In this document: one piece after another, positions 44,264-53,103 of the stretch | Numbering within the stretch: the first letter of the stretch is position 1 | Layout of the letters: each line of letters opens with the position of its first letter | Notes under the pieces: model-generated | What the model was told of the DNA's origin: nothing | Seen by the model: the letters and a program-made list of their open reading frames with translations, nothing else | Database searches by the model: none | From: Canicola haemoglobinophilus | Lineage (GTDB): Bacteria > Pseudomonadota > Gammaproteobacteria > Enterobacterales > Pasteurellaceae | Direction: 5' to 3' | Assembly: GCF_002015075.1 (NCBI RefSeq) | Contig: NZ_MUXZ01000006.1 | Location: 1 to 64,000, forward strand | Length of the DNA stretch: 64,000 nucleotides | Program-made: the position numbers and the translations under genes

Positions 44264-44698
44264 TTACACATTCAACCAAAAAGTCACAGGTCCATCATTC
44301 GTCAAACTCACTTGCATATCTGCCGCAAACTGTCCATTTTCGACCCGCACTTTTTCTGCACATTTCTGACTAAAATATTGGTAGAGTTCATTTGCAAGTT
44401 CAGGATTAGCACCTTTTGAAAAACTTGGTCTTAATCCTTTTTGTGTATCTGCAGCAAGGGTAAATTGCGACACAACTAACACTTCCCCACCAATTTGCTG
44501 TACGTTCAAATTCATTTTGTCATTTTCATCGGAGAAAATACGATAATTCAACACTTTTTCTGCTAATTTATCGGCTTTAGTTACATCATCATCTTTTTCT
44601 ACACCAAGTAAAACTAACAATCCTTGCCCTATTTGCCCAACGATTTGTTGCTCAACTTCTACTTTGGCTTGGCTAACACGTTGAATTAAAGCTATCAT
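44264..44698 (-). CDS. dtd: D-aminoacyl-tRNA deacylase
   Basis: 144 residues, full length. The cross-subunit active-site motifs are present: SQFTLAADTQKGLRPSF near residue 77 and LTNDGPVTFWL at the C-terminus (the GP cis-peptide motif). It removes D-amino acids and glycine from mischarged tRNA. Its ATG overlaps the yihY stop by four bases, so the yihY-dtd pair is coupled, as in E. coli. Confidence 0.96.
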   Translation of the reverse strand: MIALIQRVSQAKVEVEQQIVGQIGQGLLVLLGVEKDDDVTKADKLAEKVLNYRIFSDENDKMNLNVQQIGGEVLVVSQFTLAADTQKGLRPSFSKGANPELANELYQYFSQKCAEKVRVENGQFAADMQVSLTNDGPVTFWLNV

Positions 44699-45561
44699 TT
44701 TTTCTCCTTAATTTGTTCTATTTGAATATCTCCGCAATGAAGTGAACGCATATCTGCTAGCACAGCAGAAAGTTGTGCGCCTAATAAAATAGCTGTCCAA
44801 CTGAGTTGGATCCAAAGCAACATAATGGGTAGGGTCGCCATTGCACCATAAATCAACTGATAAGAAGGGAAATTGGTGATGTACCAAGTAAAAGCTTGCT
44901 TACCTAAAGTGAAAAACACCGCGGCAATTAATGCTCCAGCTGCAGAATGTACAACACTCACTTTTTTGTTTGGTACAACCATATATAAAATAGTGAAAAT
45001 AAACCAAGTTAAGAAAAATGGCAGTAACCCCAACAGCTTGATACCAATAGGCAAGCCTAAATCTTGTTCAAAAGTGCGGGTGGCAAATGTCGTGACATAA
45101 GTACTAATCCCTATACTTGTGGCAATAATAATTGGACCAAGGGTTAAGATTAGCCAATAAATTGCAAAGGAAAATACGGCTGGTCGTACGCTTGTATCAT
45201 GCCAAATTGAGTTTAAGGTGCGATCGATAGAATTGATCAACATTAAGGCGACAACAATTAAACTAATAATACCAACCGCACTCATTTGTTTAGAGTTATT
45301 CACAAATTGATCGATATATTCCCCTACAACATCGCTAGCGGAGGGCGCAAAATTAGTAAAAATAAATTGTTTTAGCTCGCCAGTAACTTCATTAAAAACA
45401 GGAAATGCAGCAAAAATAGAAAAGAACACCATGATTGAAGGGACAAAGGCAAGCATGGTGCTATAAGTTAAATAGCCAGCGGCTTGGTTTAGCTTATTTT
45501 GTTTAAAGCGATACAAAAAGACCTTAAAAAAAGCAACTAGATTTCTGAGTAAAATTGACAC
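44695..45561 (-). CDS. yihY: YihY/BrkB-family inner-membrane protein
   Basis: 288 residues from GTG 45561, which has GGAG eight bases upstream; TTG 45579 would add six residues. Six membrane segments, with LTYSTMLAFVPSIMV near residue 32 and the conserved SWTAILLGAQLSAVL near 245. The family was once called RNase BN in error; its function is unresolved. It overlaps the 3' end of the ychJ-like gene and the start of dtd, forming one minus-strand unit. Confidence 0.9.
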   Translation of the reverse strand: MSILLRNLVAFFKVFLYRFKQNKLNQAAGYLTYSTMLAFVPSIMVFFSIFAAFPVFNEVTGELKQFIFTNFAPSASDVVGEYIDQFVNNSKQMSAVGIISLIVVALMLINSIDRTLNSIWHDTSVRPAVFSFAIYWLILTLGPIIIATSIGISTYVTTFATRTFEQDLGLPIGIKLLGLLPFFLTWFIFTILYMVVPNKKVSVVHSAAGALIAAVFFTLGKQAFTWYITNFPSYQLIYGAMATLPIMLLWIQLSWTAILLGAQLSAVLADMRSLHCGDIQIEQIKEKK

Positions 45562-46061
45562 AGCATTTCTCCACAACAATGTTTAAATTTCTTGCCAGAA
45601 CCACAAATACAGCTTTGTTTCATGGTGGGTAACTTTACCGTTGGATCGGCAAAATACCAACGATGATCAATGAATACAAATAAAGATTTTTCATGGTGAA
45701 CTTGATGCTCTCCATTATTAAAAAATGCCTTAAATTCTACCGCACTATGTGTTTTATCTAAATTTGCTTGATGTTCAATAATTTCCAAACCACACCATTG
45801 GGTTTATTCTGCCCATTGTAGTAAAGCATTTTTATCTAATAATGCCTGTTGGCTTGGCACAGTGGTTTGCACAATATAGTCGATTTTTTTCAATACATAA
45901 GCACTATAACGGGAACGCATCAATTGTTCTGCATTTTGTGCAAATGCAGATTGTCTATGTAAAGGTTCGCAACATTCAGCATAAGTTTGTCCCGATTGGC
46001 AAGGACAAGTTTGTTCCGAAAGTGCGGTTGAATTTTGTTGCATTTTCTTTATCTCAATCAT
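45537..46061 (-). pseudogene. YchJ-like SecC-motif protein with an in-frame stop
   Basis: Start at ATG 46061 (MIEIKKMQQ) or 46043 (MQQNSTALSEQ). Both ends of a UPF0225/YchJ protein are present in one frame: an N-terminal SEC-C motif CPCQSGQTYAECCEPLH, the LMRSRYSAYV core, and a C-terminal CICGSGKKFKHCCG motif. A TAA at 45804-45806 interrupts between LLQWAE and TQWCGLEI. One substitution (for example CAA to TAA) explains it. As read, the product stops at about 86 residues and loses the second metal-binding motif. These proteins bind zinc; their role is unclear. A longer frame back to 46298 overlaps YjgR and is not coding. Confidence 0.82.
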
Positions 46062-46159
46062 AGTTAAGAGCGGTGCATTATAAATTCTAAATTTTTTGAC
46101 CGCACTTATTTTTTTTCTTATCATTTCCGAGTTTTGAATACCGACAACCAAAAGGACAA

Positions 46160-47662
46160 ATGATGCAATATTCTTTAGCGCAAAATGAACAAGGGCAAGT
46201 TTTAGGCATAACCGCCAAAATGGCAAACCGTCATGGTTTGATTGCTGGTGCAACTGGAACAGGAAAAACAGTGACGTTAAGAAAAATGGCTGAAGCATTT
46301 AGTGATGATGGCGTGCCAGTTTTTTTAGTTGATGTAAAAGGGGATTTATCGGGATTAGTGAAAGCTGGTGAATTTCAAGGAAAAGTCGCAGAACGCATTG
46401 AACAATTCCAATTAGGAAATGAAGGCTATTTAGCTGGCTATCCTGTTTCCTTTTGGGATGTATTTGGTGAAACTGGCATTCCGTTACGCACAACTATTTC
46501 TGAAATGGGACCGCTCTTGCTTGCGCATTTATTAAACTTAAATTCAACACAAGAAGGATTGCTAAATTTAGTTTTCAGAGTTGCTGATGATAAAGGATTA
46601 TTGCTGATTGACCTTAAGGATTTACGTGCCATGCTCAAATTTGTGGGTGAAAATGCGAAAACTTTCCAATTAGAATATGGCAATATTTCTGTGGCAAGTG
46701 TCGGCGCTATTCAGCGTACTTTATTAGCCTTAGAAAATGAAGGTGCAAGTAAATTATTTGGTGAGCCTGCGCTTAATTTAGAAGATTGGTTACAAACTCG
46801 TGATGGACGTGGCGTGATTAATGTCTTAAATTCAGAAAAGCTAATTAATTCGCCAAAAATGTATAGTGCATTTTTACTTTGGTTAATGGCGGAGTTATTT
46901 GAAAACCTACCAGAAGTTGGCGATCCTGATAAGCCTAAATTTGTGATGTTTTTCGATGAAGCTCATTTGTTATTTGACGGAGCACCAGCAGTATTAGTGG
47001 AAAAAGTGGAGCAAGTTGTGCGCCTAATTCGTTCTAAAGGCGTTGGGATCTATTTTGTGACACAAAATCCATTAGATTTACCTGATACTGTATTAGGACA
47101 ATTGGGTAACAGAGTTCAACATGCTTTACGAGCATTTACACCTCGTGATCAAAAAGCAGTTAAAGCCGCGGCAGAGACTTTCCGCTCTAATCCGAATGTC
47201 AATGTCGTTGACACTATTTCTACTTTAGGTGTTGGGCAAGCCTTAGTTTCTTTCCTTGATGAAAAAGGCATGCCAAGTCCTGTGGAAGTAGCTTATATTT
47301 ATCCACCAAAAAGCCAATTAAAACCTTTAGCGCAAGAGGACCGTCATGCTTGGGTTAAAGATGATGATCTTTATCCTTATTATAATGACTATGTTGACAA
47401 TATTTCAGCCTTTGAAATGTTGCAAGAACAAGCGGATCTTGCCGCTGTTGCGCAAAAGCAAGCGGAGCAAGCTCAAGAACAAGAAGAAAGTGGACTGATG
47501 GGGAGTTTAAGCCGAATGCTATTTGGTACTAAAAAGCGTGGCGAGAAACTTACCATAACAGAGCAAGTTGTAAGTAGTGTCGCAAAATCTGTTGGACGTA
47601 ATATTCGAAATCAAGTTACTAAACAAATTATGCGTGGTATTTTAGGTGCTTTGAAAAAATAA
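46160..47662 (+). CDS. yjgR: YjgR-type HerA-like ATPase (DUF853)
   Basis: 500 residues. The Walker A GATGTGKTVTLRKMA is at residues 31-45, Walker B FVMFFDEAHLLF near 262-273, and the sensor YFVTQNPLDLPDTVLGQLGNRVQHALRA near 303-330. A charged coiled-coil stretch rich in Gln/Glu (AEQAQEQEES) precedes a C-terminal basic tail. It is a HerA/FtsK-superfamily P-loop ATPase; the biological role is unknown. Divergent from the ychJ-like gene. AAAGGA precedes the ATG. Confidence 0.9.
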   Translation: MMQYSLAQNEQGQVLGITAKMANRHGLIAGATGTGKTVTLRKMAEAFSDDGVPVFLVDVKGDLSGLVKAGEFQGKVAERIEQFQLGNEGYLAGYPVSFWDVFGETGIPLRTTISEMGPLLLAHLLNLNSTQEGLLNLVFRVADDKGLLLIDLKDLRAMLKFVGENAKTFQLEYGNISVASVGAIQRTLLALENEGASKLFGEPALNLEDWLQTRDGRGVINVLNSEKLINSPKMYSAFLLWLMAELFENLPEVGDPDKPKFVMFFDEAHLLFDGAPAVLVEKVEQVVRLIRSKGVGIYFVTQNPLDLPDTVLGQLGNRVQHALRAFTPRDQKAVKAAAETFRSNPNVNVVDTISTLGVGQALVSFLDEKGMPSPVEVAYIYPPKSQLKPLAQEDRHAWVKDDDLYPYYNDYVDNISAFEMLQEQADLAAVAQKQAEQAQEQEESGLMGSLSRMLFGTKKRGEKLTITEQVVSSVAKSVGRNIRNQVTKQIMRGILGALKK

Positions 47663-47673
47663 ATTAAGTCGAG

Positions 47674-47705
47674 TTAAAGGGGCATTAAATATGCTCCTTT
47701 TTTTG
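47674..47705 (+). terminator. yjgR terminator
   Basis: AAGGGGCAT (47677-47685) / ATGCTCCTT (47691-47699) with one G-T pair, followed by TTTTTTT. Confidence 0.8.
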
Positions 47706-47772
47706 TTGGTACAAGCAAGTTAAATACGCATTTATTTCATCGCTAATCGGCATATAATGTATGTAATTTCTT

Positions 47773-48399
47773 ATGGACTTTTCTATTTATCTACAATTTT
47801 TTATTGGCCTAATTGCATTGGTGAACCCAATTGGTGTGGTACCAATCTTCTATACTATGACGGCAGGCCAAAATCGTGCTCAACAAAATCATACCGCAAT
47901 GATAACTTGTTTCTCTATTGTGGTGATTTTATTAGTGAGCTTTTATTTTGGTAATTTCATTTTAAGCTCCTTCAATATTTCCATTAATTCATTCCGAATT
48001 GCTGGCGGTATTGTTGTTGTGATGATCGCTTTAACCATGATCAACGGAAAAATTGGTGATCATAAAATTAATAAAGAGGAACAAAAAGAAGATTTCAGCG
48101 AAAAAGACAATATTGCTGTTGTGCCCTTAGCCATGCCAATTTTAGCTGGCCCGGGATCTATTAGTGCGACAATCGTATTTGGGTCTGGTCAACATTCATG
48201 GAGCGAATATTTATATTCATCGATTACCATCGCACTTTTTGGTTTAACCTGTTACATCTTATTCCGTTATTCAGAACCCGTTATCGAAAAACTCGGCAAG
48301 ACTGGTTCAAATGTAATAACAAGGATTATGGGGTTATTACTGATGTCTTTAGGTGTTGAAATTATTACGACTGGATTGAAAAATTTAGGCGTGTTTTAG
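47773..48399 (+). CDS. MarC-family inner-membrane protein (YchE-like)
   Basis: 208 residues with six membrane helices. FIGLIALVNPIGVVPIF near residue 10 and VVPLAMPILAGPGSISATIV near 116-135 are MarC-family signatures (the NP and AGPG repeats). E. coli YchE is located beside adhE; here the two are 6 kb apart. Transport substrate unknown. It precedes glyQ, with an uptake core and a TTTTGCAAAAAA run between them. Confidence 0.88.
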   Translation: MDFSIYLQFFIGLIALVNPIGVVPIFYTMTAGQNRAQQNHTAMITCFSIVVILLVSFYFGNFILSSFNISINSFRIAGGIVVVMIALTMINGKIGDHKINKEEQKEDFSEKDNIAVVPLAMPILAGPGSISATIVFGSGQHSWSEYLYSSITIALFGLTCYILFRYSEPVIEKLGKTGSNVITRIMGLLLMSLGVEIITTGLKNLGVF

Positions 48400-48403
48400 A
48401 ATA

Positions 48404-48428
48404 ATTTTGCAAAAAATACACCGCACTT
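48404..48428. promoter_or_regulatory. TTTTGCAAAAAA motif joined to a Hin uptake core at the left edge of the glyQ-glyS block
   Basis: ATTTTGCAAAAAATAC is followed directly by ACCGCACTT (uptake core complement) and a T run. In Apl-type Pasteurellaceae the TTTGCAAA tail accompanies the ACCGCTTGT core. Here the tail is present but the core is the Hin type, so this may be a converted or hybrid site. Confidence 0.4.
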
Positions 48429-48512
48429 TTTTAAGCCGATTTATGCTAAATCCAGATTTTTTCAGTATAATAGAGTACATTTTTGCATAACAATATGAGT
48501 TCAAGAGTTATT

Positions 48513-49421
48513 ATGAGTACAAAATTTAACGTAAAAACCTTTCAAGGTATGATTCTCGCCCTACAAGATTACTGGGCAAGCCAAGGGGCAACTGTTGTTC
48601 AACCTTTTGATATGGAAGTCGGTGCTGGTACCTCTCACCCGATGACCTGTTTGCGTGCCCTAGGCCCTGAGCCAATGGCATTTGCTTATGTTCAGCCTTC
48701 ACGCCGCCCAACAGACGGTCGTTACGGTGAAAACCCAAACCGCCTACAACATTACTACCAATTCCAAGTGGTGATTAAACCTTCGCCAGACAATATTCAA
48801 GAACTCTATTTAGACAGCTTAAAAATGCTCGGTTTCGACCCAACGCAAAATGACATTCGTTTTGTGGAAGATAACTGGGAAAACCCAACTTTAGGTGCTT
48901 GGGGCTTAGGCTGGGAAGTGTGGCTAAACGGTATGGAAGTGACACAATTCACCTACTTCCAACAAGTTGGCGGCTTAGAATGTAAACCCGTAACTGGCGA
49001 AATCACTTACGGTTTAGAGCGTTTAGCAATGTACATTCAAGGCGTGGACAGCGTTTACGATCTCGTTTGGTCTGATGGTCCACTCGGCAAAACGACCTAT
49101 GGCGACGTATTCCACCAAAACGAAGTAGAGCAATCCACCTACAACTTTGAATATGCTAATACTGATTTCTTATTCTACTGCTTCGAACAGTACGAAAAAG
49201 AAGCTCAAGAGCTACTTGCCCTTGAAAAACCATTACCATTACCGGCTTACGAACGCATCTTAAAAGCAGCACACAGCTTTAACTTATTAGACGCTCGCAA
49301 AGCCATTTCCGTAACAGAACGCCAACGCTACATTTTACGCATTCGTGCCCTAACTAAAGGTGTTGCTGAAGCCTATTATGCAAGTCGTGAAGCCTTAGGG
49401 TTCCCAGGGTGTAAGAAATAA
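48513..49421 (+). CDS. glyQ: Glycyl-tRNA synthetase alpha subunit
   Basis: 302 residues from ATG 48513 (MSTKFNVKTFQGMILALQDYW), matching the E. coli length of 303; in-frame ATGs at 48483 and 48495 only lengthen it. MEVGAGTSHPMTCLRALGP, RRPTDGRYGENPNRLQHYYQFQV and TYFQQVGGLECKPVTGEITYGLERLAMY are class II motifs of the alpha subunit. It pairs with GlyS in an alpha2beta2 enzyme. The coding DNA uses noticeably more C-ending codons than neighbouring genes. glyS, normally next, starts 4.6 kb downstream. Confidence 0.97.
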   Translation: MSTKFNVKTFQGMILALQDYWASQGATVVQPFDMEVGAGTSHPMTCLRALGPEPMAFAYVQPSRRPTDGRYGENPNRLQHYYQFQVVIKPSPDNIQELYLDSLKMLGFDPTQNDIRFVEDNWENPTLGAWGLGWEVWLNGMEVTQFTYFQQVGGLECKPVTGEITYGLERLAMYIQGVDSVYDLVWSDGPLGKTTYGDVFHQNEVEQSTYNFEYANTDFLFYCFEQYEKEAQELLALEKPLPLPAYERILKAAHSFNLLDARKAISVTERQRYILRIRALTKGVAEAYYASREALGFPGCKK

Positions 49422-49422
49422 G

Positions 49423-49683
49423 ATGGAAAAGCCAATTCTCTTTTTCGCCAATCTCTGCTCTGACACACCACCGTTCGTGGCAGAATTAGAATGTTTAAAG
49501 GTAGATTATGAAGCGGTGGAAATTATGTCTTCAATGGCAAATTTCAAACGTTTCTTAAAATTGCGAGATAATCACCCAGCCTTTGAGAAAGTTAAACAAA
49601 ATGGTTATATCGGTATTCCAGCTTTAGTGTTGGGCGATGAGGTTTATCTAAATTTAAACGAGCTTGAACCGTTATTTAAGTAA
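49423..49683 (+). CDS. Glutaredoxin-like protein
   Basis: 86 residues, one base after the glyQ stop. The fold suggests a thioredoxin/glutaredoxin domain: ILFFANLCSDTPPF holds a single Cys where CxxC is usual, and IGIPALVLGDEVY contains the cis-Pro. With the second Cys missing it would act as a monothiol protein or have lost redox activity. It may be cotranscribed with glyQ and the GST gene that follows. Confidence 0.65.
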   Translation: MEKPILFFANLCSDTPPFVAELECLKVDYEAVEIMSSMANFKRFLKLRDNHPAFEKVKQNGYIGIPALVLGDEVYLNLNELEPLFK

Positions 49684-49692
49684 GGAAATAAA

Positions 49693-50316
49693 ATGAAACT
49701 CTGGCACTCAACTACAAGCCCTTATGTTCGTAAAGTGATGGCGGTGATTAAATATCACAAGCTAGAGGATCAAATTGAATTGATGACTATTCAATCTTCT
49801 TTTGATCCCAATTCGCCACACAATCAAGATAATCCGCTCGGTCGAGTGCCTGCGTTACAAATGGATAACGGCGAATGGCTATATAACAGCCATGTGATTT
49901 GTGAATATTTGGATCACTTAGGGGCAAACAGTCAGCCAGAGCATCTTTTATTACCACGCAATAGCCATCGTTGGAAAGTGCTACAACTGCACGCACTGAC
50001 TGACGGCATTATGGAGAACACGCTACCGATTATTTCTGAACGCCTACTTCGCCCTGAACATGAATGGTGGACAGCTCGTCATCAACAACTTACCGAACGA
50101 AATGTCCGTAGTTTCAAAGAGTTAGAAAAGCATCTCACTCAATTTGGCGATGAATTAAATCTTGGCTCCATTTCCGCCGTTTGCTTGATTGACTGGTATC
50201 TCTTACGTAGCGAAAAATTAGGTATAAATCTCAACGAAATCACACCGCACTTAGTGGAATGGGCAGTTAAGATGAATGAGAAATATCGGGCGTTGGGAGA
50301 AACAAAGCCGAATTAA
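49693..50316 (+). CDS. YibF-type glutathione S-transferase
   Basis: 207 residues. The N-terminal thioredoxin fold begins KLWHSTTSPYVRKVMAVIKY; NPLGRVPALQMDNGEWLYNSHVICEYLDHL near residues 48-78 forms the GSH site (PALQ with cis-Pro, NS for the gamma-glutamyl group). The C-terminal half is helical. Resembles E. coli YibF. Substrate unknown. It lies nine bases after the glutaredoxin-like gene, with an inverted uptake core inside near 50244. Confidence 0.82.
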   Translation: MKLWHSTTSPYVRKVMAVIKYHKLEDQIELMTIQSSFDPNSPHNQDNPLGRVPALQMDNGEWLYNSHVICEYLDHLGANSQPEHLLLPRNSHRWKVLQLHALTDGIMENTLPIISERLLRPEHEWWTARHQQLTERNVRSFKELEKHLTQFGDELNLGSISAVCLIDWYLLRSEKLGINLNEITPHLVEWAVKMNEKYRALGETKPN

Positions 50317-50340
50317 TTTTCAGCTTATTGGGGAATACGT

Positions 50341-51384
50341 ATGTCTGCGACTAAAATGCTAACAGAGCAATCTGGCGAATTTATCCAAGAAATTGCCACA
50401 CTAATCCAATCGTCCAAACAACGAATGGCAACGGCGGTGAATGCTGAACTAACGCTGCTTTATTGGCATATCGGACAACGAATTAACCAATATGTCTTGC
50501 AAGGTGAACGAGCGAAATATGGGCAAGAGATAATTGCCCAATTATCAACAAGTTTAACCAAACAGTTTGGGCGTGGTTGGAGTAAAAGAAACCTTTCCCA
50601 AATGGTAAAATTTGCAACTGCTTTTGCAGATATTGAAATTTTGCAGACACTGTCTGCAAAATTGAGTTGGAGCCATTTTGTTCAACTATCCTATATTGAA
50701 GAGCCAATCAAGCGAGATTTTTACTCGGCAATGGCTGCCCAAGAGCGTTGGTCTGTAAGAACGTTGGAAGATCGCATCGGTTCTTTACTCTTTGAACGTA
50801 CTGTTATTTCCAAAAAGCCCGATGAAGTAATTGTGCAAGAGCTAACAGATCTTCGTGAAAAAGGCGAATATAATCAATCGTTGGTATTAAAAGATCCTTA
50901 TATTTTAGATTTTCTCAATCTTAACGATCGCTATATGGAAAAGGATCTGGAAGATGCAATCTTGCGAGAAATAGAACAATTTCTATTAGAACTTGGTGCA
51001 GGTTTCACATTTATTGCTCGCCAAAAACGTATTCAAATAGATAATGATGATTTTTACATTGATTTGCTGTTTTATAATCGTAAATTAAAACGTCTGGTAG
51101 CGATTGAGCTCAAAACCGAAGCTTTTAAACATTCGCACAAAAGCCAAATGGAGTTGTATCTTGCTTGGTTAGCAAAATATGAGCAAGAAGAAGACGAAAA
51201 TCCACCGCTAGGCATTATTCTCTGCACATCGAAAAAAGCGGAACAGGTTGAATTGTTGGATTTAAAAAATAGCGATATCCATATTGCGGAATATCAAACA
51301 GTGTTACCTTCAAAACAAGAAATGGAACAACGTTTGCATCAAGCGGTAGAGCGAGCTAAACAGCGGTTTTTGGTGGAAAAATAA
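50341..51384 (+). CDS. DUF1016/YhcG-family PD-(D/E)XK nuclease (copy 1)
   Basis: 347 residues. The N-terminal DUF1016_N domain (about 10-165) has LLYWHIGQRINQ, KYGQEIIAQLS, FGRGWSKRNLSQMVKF and LSWSHFVQL. The C-terminal DUF1016 nuclease domain (about 175-330) starts DPYILDFLNL and holds the PD-(D/E)XK core: FYIDLLFYNRKLKRLVAIELKTEAF, with Asp in the first strand and ExK in the next. Intact full-length member. Such nucleases are often found with restriction or other defence genes. It is followed by a NYN/PIN-like RNase gene and a second DUF1016 gene. CAAGCGGT, an Apl-type uptake core, lies at 51340-51347 in its 3' end. Confidence 0.9.
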   Translation: MSATKMLTEQSGEFIQEIATLIQSSKQRMATAVNAELTLLYWHIGQRINQYVLQGERAKYGQEIIAQLSTSLTKQFGRGWSKRNLSQMVKFATAFADIEILQTLSAKLSWSHFVQLSYIEEPIKRDFYSAMAAQERWSVRTLEDRIGSLLFERTVISKKPDEVIVQELTDLREKGEYNQSLVLKDPYILDFLNLNDRYMEKDLEDAILREIEQFLLELGAGFTFIARQKRIQIDNDDFYIDLLFYNRKLKRLVAIELKTEAFKHSHKSQMELYLAWLAKYEQEEDENPPLGIILCTSKKAEQVELLDLKNSDIHIAEYQTVLPSKQEMEQRLHQAVERAKQRFLVEK

Positions 51385-51401
51385 TAAATGGGGAGGCTTC
51401 A

Positions 51402-52016
51402 ATGAAATATGCTTTCATAGATTATGAAAATATCAATTCTTTAGATGGTTTATCATTACAAGAATATGATCGTATATTTTTATTTATTGGTGCCTCACAA
51501 AATCAAACGGATATCAGATTAAGTGAGAAATTTAATGATGAAATTCATTTAACTCTTATTACCGTTAAAGATATTGCTAAAAATAATGTTGATTTCCATC
51601 TGACTTATTATTTAGGAAAATTAGATGTTACCACAGATAAAAATATTGAATTTCATATTTTATCGCAAGATAAAGGTTACGATGGAATTTGTTATTTTAT
51701 GCAACATCAAAAAGAACCTAGAATTTGTTTTCGTAAATCGCTTACTTCAGAAACACTGCCTAAAATACCATCTGTAAATAATGCTGAAAAAGAGAAAATA
51801 AATCAGGTGGTTAGTGAATATAAAGCCTTTATCACAAAAACGAAAAAACAGCATTTACCTGCTAAATTAGCCAGTTTAAAAAATAGTATTCATAATCAAA
51901 GTTGTCTTAGACCTATGAGTAAAACTGAAGCTGAAAGTATTTTGCTTAAAGTCATTAATCAATTACAGCAAGAAAAAGCATTAAAAATAACGGATAATAA
52001 AGTAAGTTATCCTTAA
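51402..52016 (+). CDS. NYN/PIN-like RNase domain protein
   Basis: 204 residues, GTG-rich context with GGGAGG before ATG 51402. The first 120 residues look like a PIN/NYN nuclease: MKYAFIDYENIN (first acid), KNNVDFHLTYYLGKL (middle acid), and LSQDKGYDGICYFM (two further acids) give the metal-binding set. The C-terminal 45 residues (PMSKTEAESILLKVINQLQQ, then ALKITDNKVSYP) look like a small winged-helix or OST-HTH-like module; this part is inference. It sits between two DUF1016 nuclease genes. No antitoxin gene is next to it. Confidence 0.7.
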   Translation: MKYAFIDYENINSLDGLSLQEYDRIFLFIGASQNQTDIRLSEKFNDEIHLTLITVKDIAKNNVDFHLTYYLGKLDVTTDKNIEFHILSQDKGYDGICYFMQHQKEPRICFRKSLTSETLPKIPSVNNAEKEKINQVVSEYKAFITKTKKQHLPAKLASLKNSIHNQSCLRPMSKTEAESILLKVINQLQQEKALKITDNKVSYP

Positions 52017-52027
52017 AAGTTAATTTA

Positions 52028-52059
52028 ACAAGCAGCTAAATTTTAGAGAAATTTTGCAA
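52028..52059 (+). repeat. Remnant of an Apl-type uptake sequence with TTTGCAAA tail
   Basis: ACAAGCAGCT (two bases off ACAAGCGGTC) is followed by AAATTTTAGAGAAATTTTGC and AAA, ending at the ATG of the second DUF1016 gene. Related copies are at 53071-53103 and 53328-53360. Confidence 0.6.
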
Positions 52060-53070
52060 ATGAACGACTTACAGCCCACGCAAAATCAGCTTATTGGCAA
52101 TATTGTCAAAATAATCCAACAAGCCCGTAGCCAAGTTCGCCAGACAGTGAATAGTGCGATGGTGCAAAGCTATTGGGAAATCGGTCGTTTATTGGTGGAA
52201 GATGAACAACAGGGCAAAGAGCGGGCTGAATATGGCAAATATGTGTTAAAAACAGTTTCTGAGCGTCTAACCACAATGTTTGGCAAAGGATTTGATGAGC
52301 GTAATTTACGCAAAATGCGGCAGTTTTATCTCACATTTCCAATTCGGGACTCAGTGAGACCCGAATTAAGTTGGACCCATTATCGACGTTTAATTAGAGT
52401 GGAAAATCCAATTGCACGACAATGGTATCTTAATGAAACGATTGAAAATAATTGGTCAGTAAAAGCTCTTGATCGCCAAATTTCCGTCCTTTATTACGAA
52501 CGCTTATTAGCAAGCCAAAATGATAGTGCGGTTGTTGCCGAAGCTCAAACAAAAATCGAGCCGTTAAAAGAGAATATTCAAGATTATTTGCGAGATCCTT
52601 ATATTTTGGATTTTCTCAATTTACAAGACAAAAGTTACCAAGAAAGCAATGTTGAGCAAGCGATTATCAGCAATTTACAGCAGTTTTTACTAGAGCTAGG
52701 TAAGGGCTTCGCTTTTGTAGAACGCCAAAAACGCATACGCTTTGATGATGAAGATTTCTACATCGACTTAGTGTTTTACAACTTCAAGCTCAAATGCTTT
52801 TTGTTGATTGATCTTAAAATAGGCAAACTCAGACACCAAGATATTGGGCAAATGGATACTTACGTCCGACTGTTTGACGAGCAAATCAAAGATCAAAGTG
52901 ATAACCCAACCATCGGGCTAGTCCTTTGTAGTGAACAGAGCGAAGCTGTGGCAAAATACTCGGTGCTTACTGATAGAAAACAGATTTTCAGTGCCAAGTA
53001 TTTGCCTTATTTGCCGACTGAGTCGGAGTTGAAGGAACAGATTGAACGAGCCAGGGCGTTGGTGGAATGA
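52060..53070 (+). CDS. DUF1016/YhcG-family PD-(D/E)XK nuclease (copy 2)
   Basis: 336 residues from ATG 52060 (a TTG at 52054 is in the preceding leader motif). It has the same domain order as the copy at 50341: N-terminal SYWEIGRLLVEDEQ, FGKGFDERNLRKMRQF, LSWTHYRRLIRVENP, and nuclease core FYIDLVFYNFKLKCFLLIDLKIGKL with Asp and DxK. The two proteins share the motif positions but are clearly diverged, so they are old paralogues rather than a recent duplication. The copy-2 nuclease motif (IDLK) is nearer to E. coli YhcG than copy 1 (IELK). Confidence 0.9.
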   Translation: MNDLQPTQNQLIGNIVKIIQQARSQVRQTVNSAMVQSYWEIGRLLVEDEQQGKERAEYGKYVLKTVSERLTTMFGKGFDERNLRKMRQFYLTFPIRDSVRPELSWTHYRRLIRVENPIARQWYLNETIENNWSVKALDRQISVLYYERLLASQNDSAVVAEAQTKIEPLKENIQDYLRDPYILDFLNLQDKSYQESNVEQAIISNLQQFLLELGKGFAFVERQKRIRFDDEDFYIDLVFYNFKLKCFLLIDLKIGKLRHQDIGQMDTYVRLFDEQIKDQSDNPTIGLVLCSEQSEAVAKYSVLTDRKQIFSAKYLPYLPTESELKEQIERARALVE

Positions 53071-53103
53071 TACGAGCGGTTAGATTTAGTGGGAGTTTTG
53101 CAA
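53071..53103 (+). repeat. Second Apl-type uptake remnant
   Basis: TACGAGCGGTTAGATTTAGT followed by GGGAGTTTTGCAA just before ATG 53104. GAGCGGTTAGATTT plus TTTTGCAAA is the layout of an Actinobacillus-type uptake site with one core mismatch. Confidence 0.6.

Noticed and set aside
45804..46298. A 164-codon frame extending the ychJ-like gene upstream
   Set aside because: The added part overlaps the YjgR start on the other strand and lacks protein-like content; the gene starts at 46061 or 46043.
47757..47954. A 65-codon frame overlapping the MarC gene start
   Set aside because: It is an out-of-frame shadow; the MarC frame from 47773 has clear membrane helices and family motifs.
49423..50316. 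Glutaredoxin-like and GST genes as part of the candidate defence trio
   Set aside because: They are closely spaced with glyQ and look like ordinary redox genes; no functional link to the nucleases is visible.
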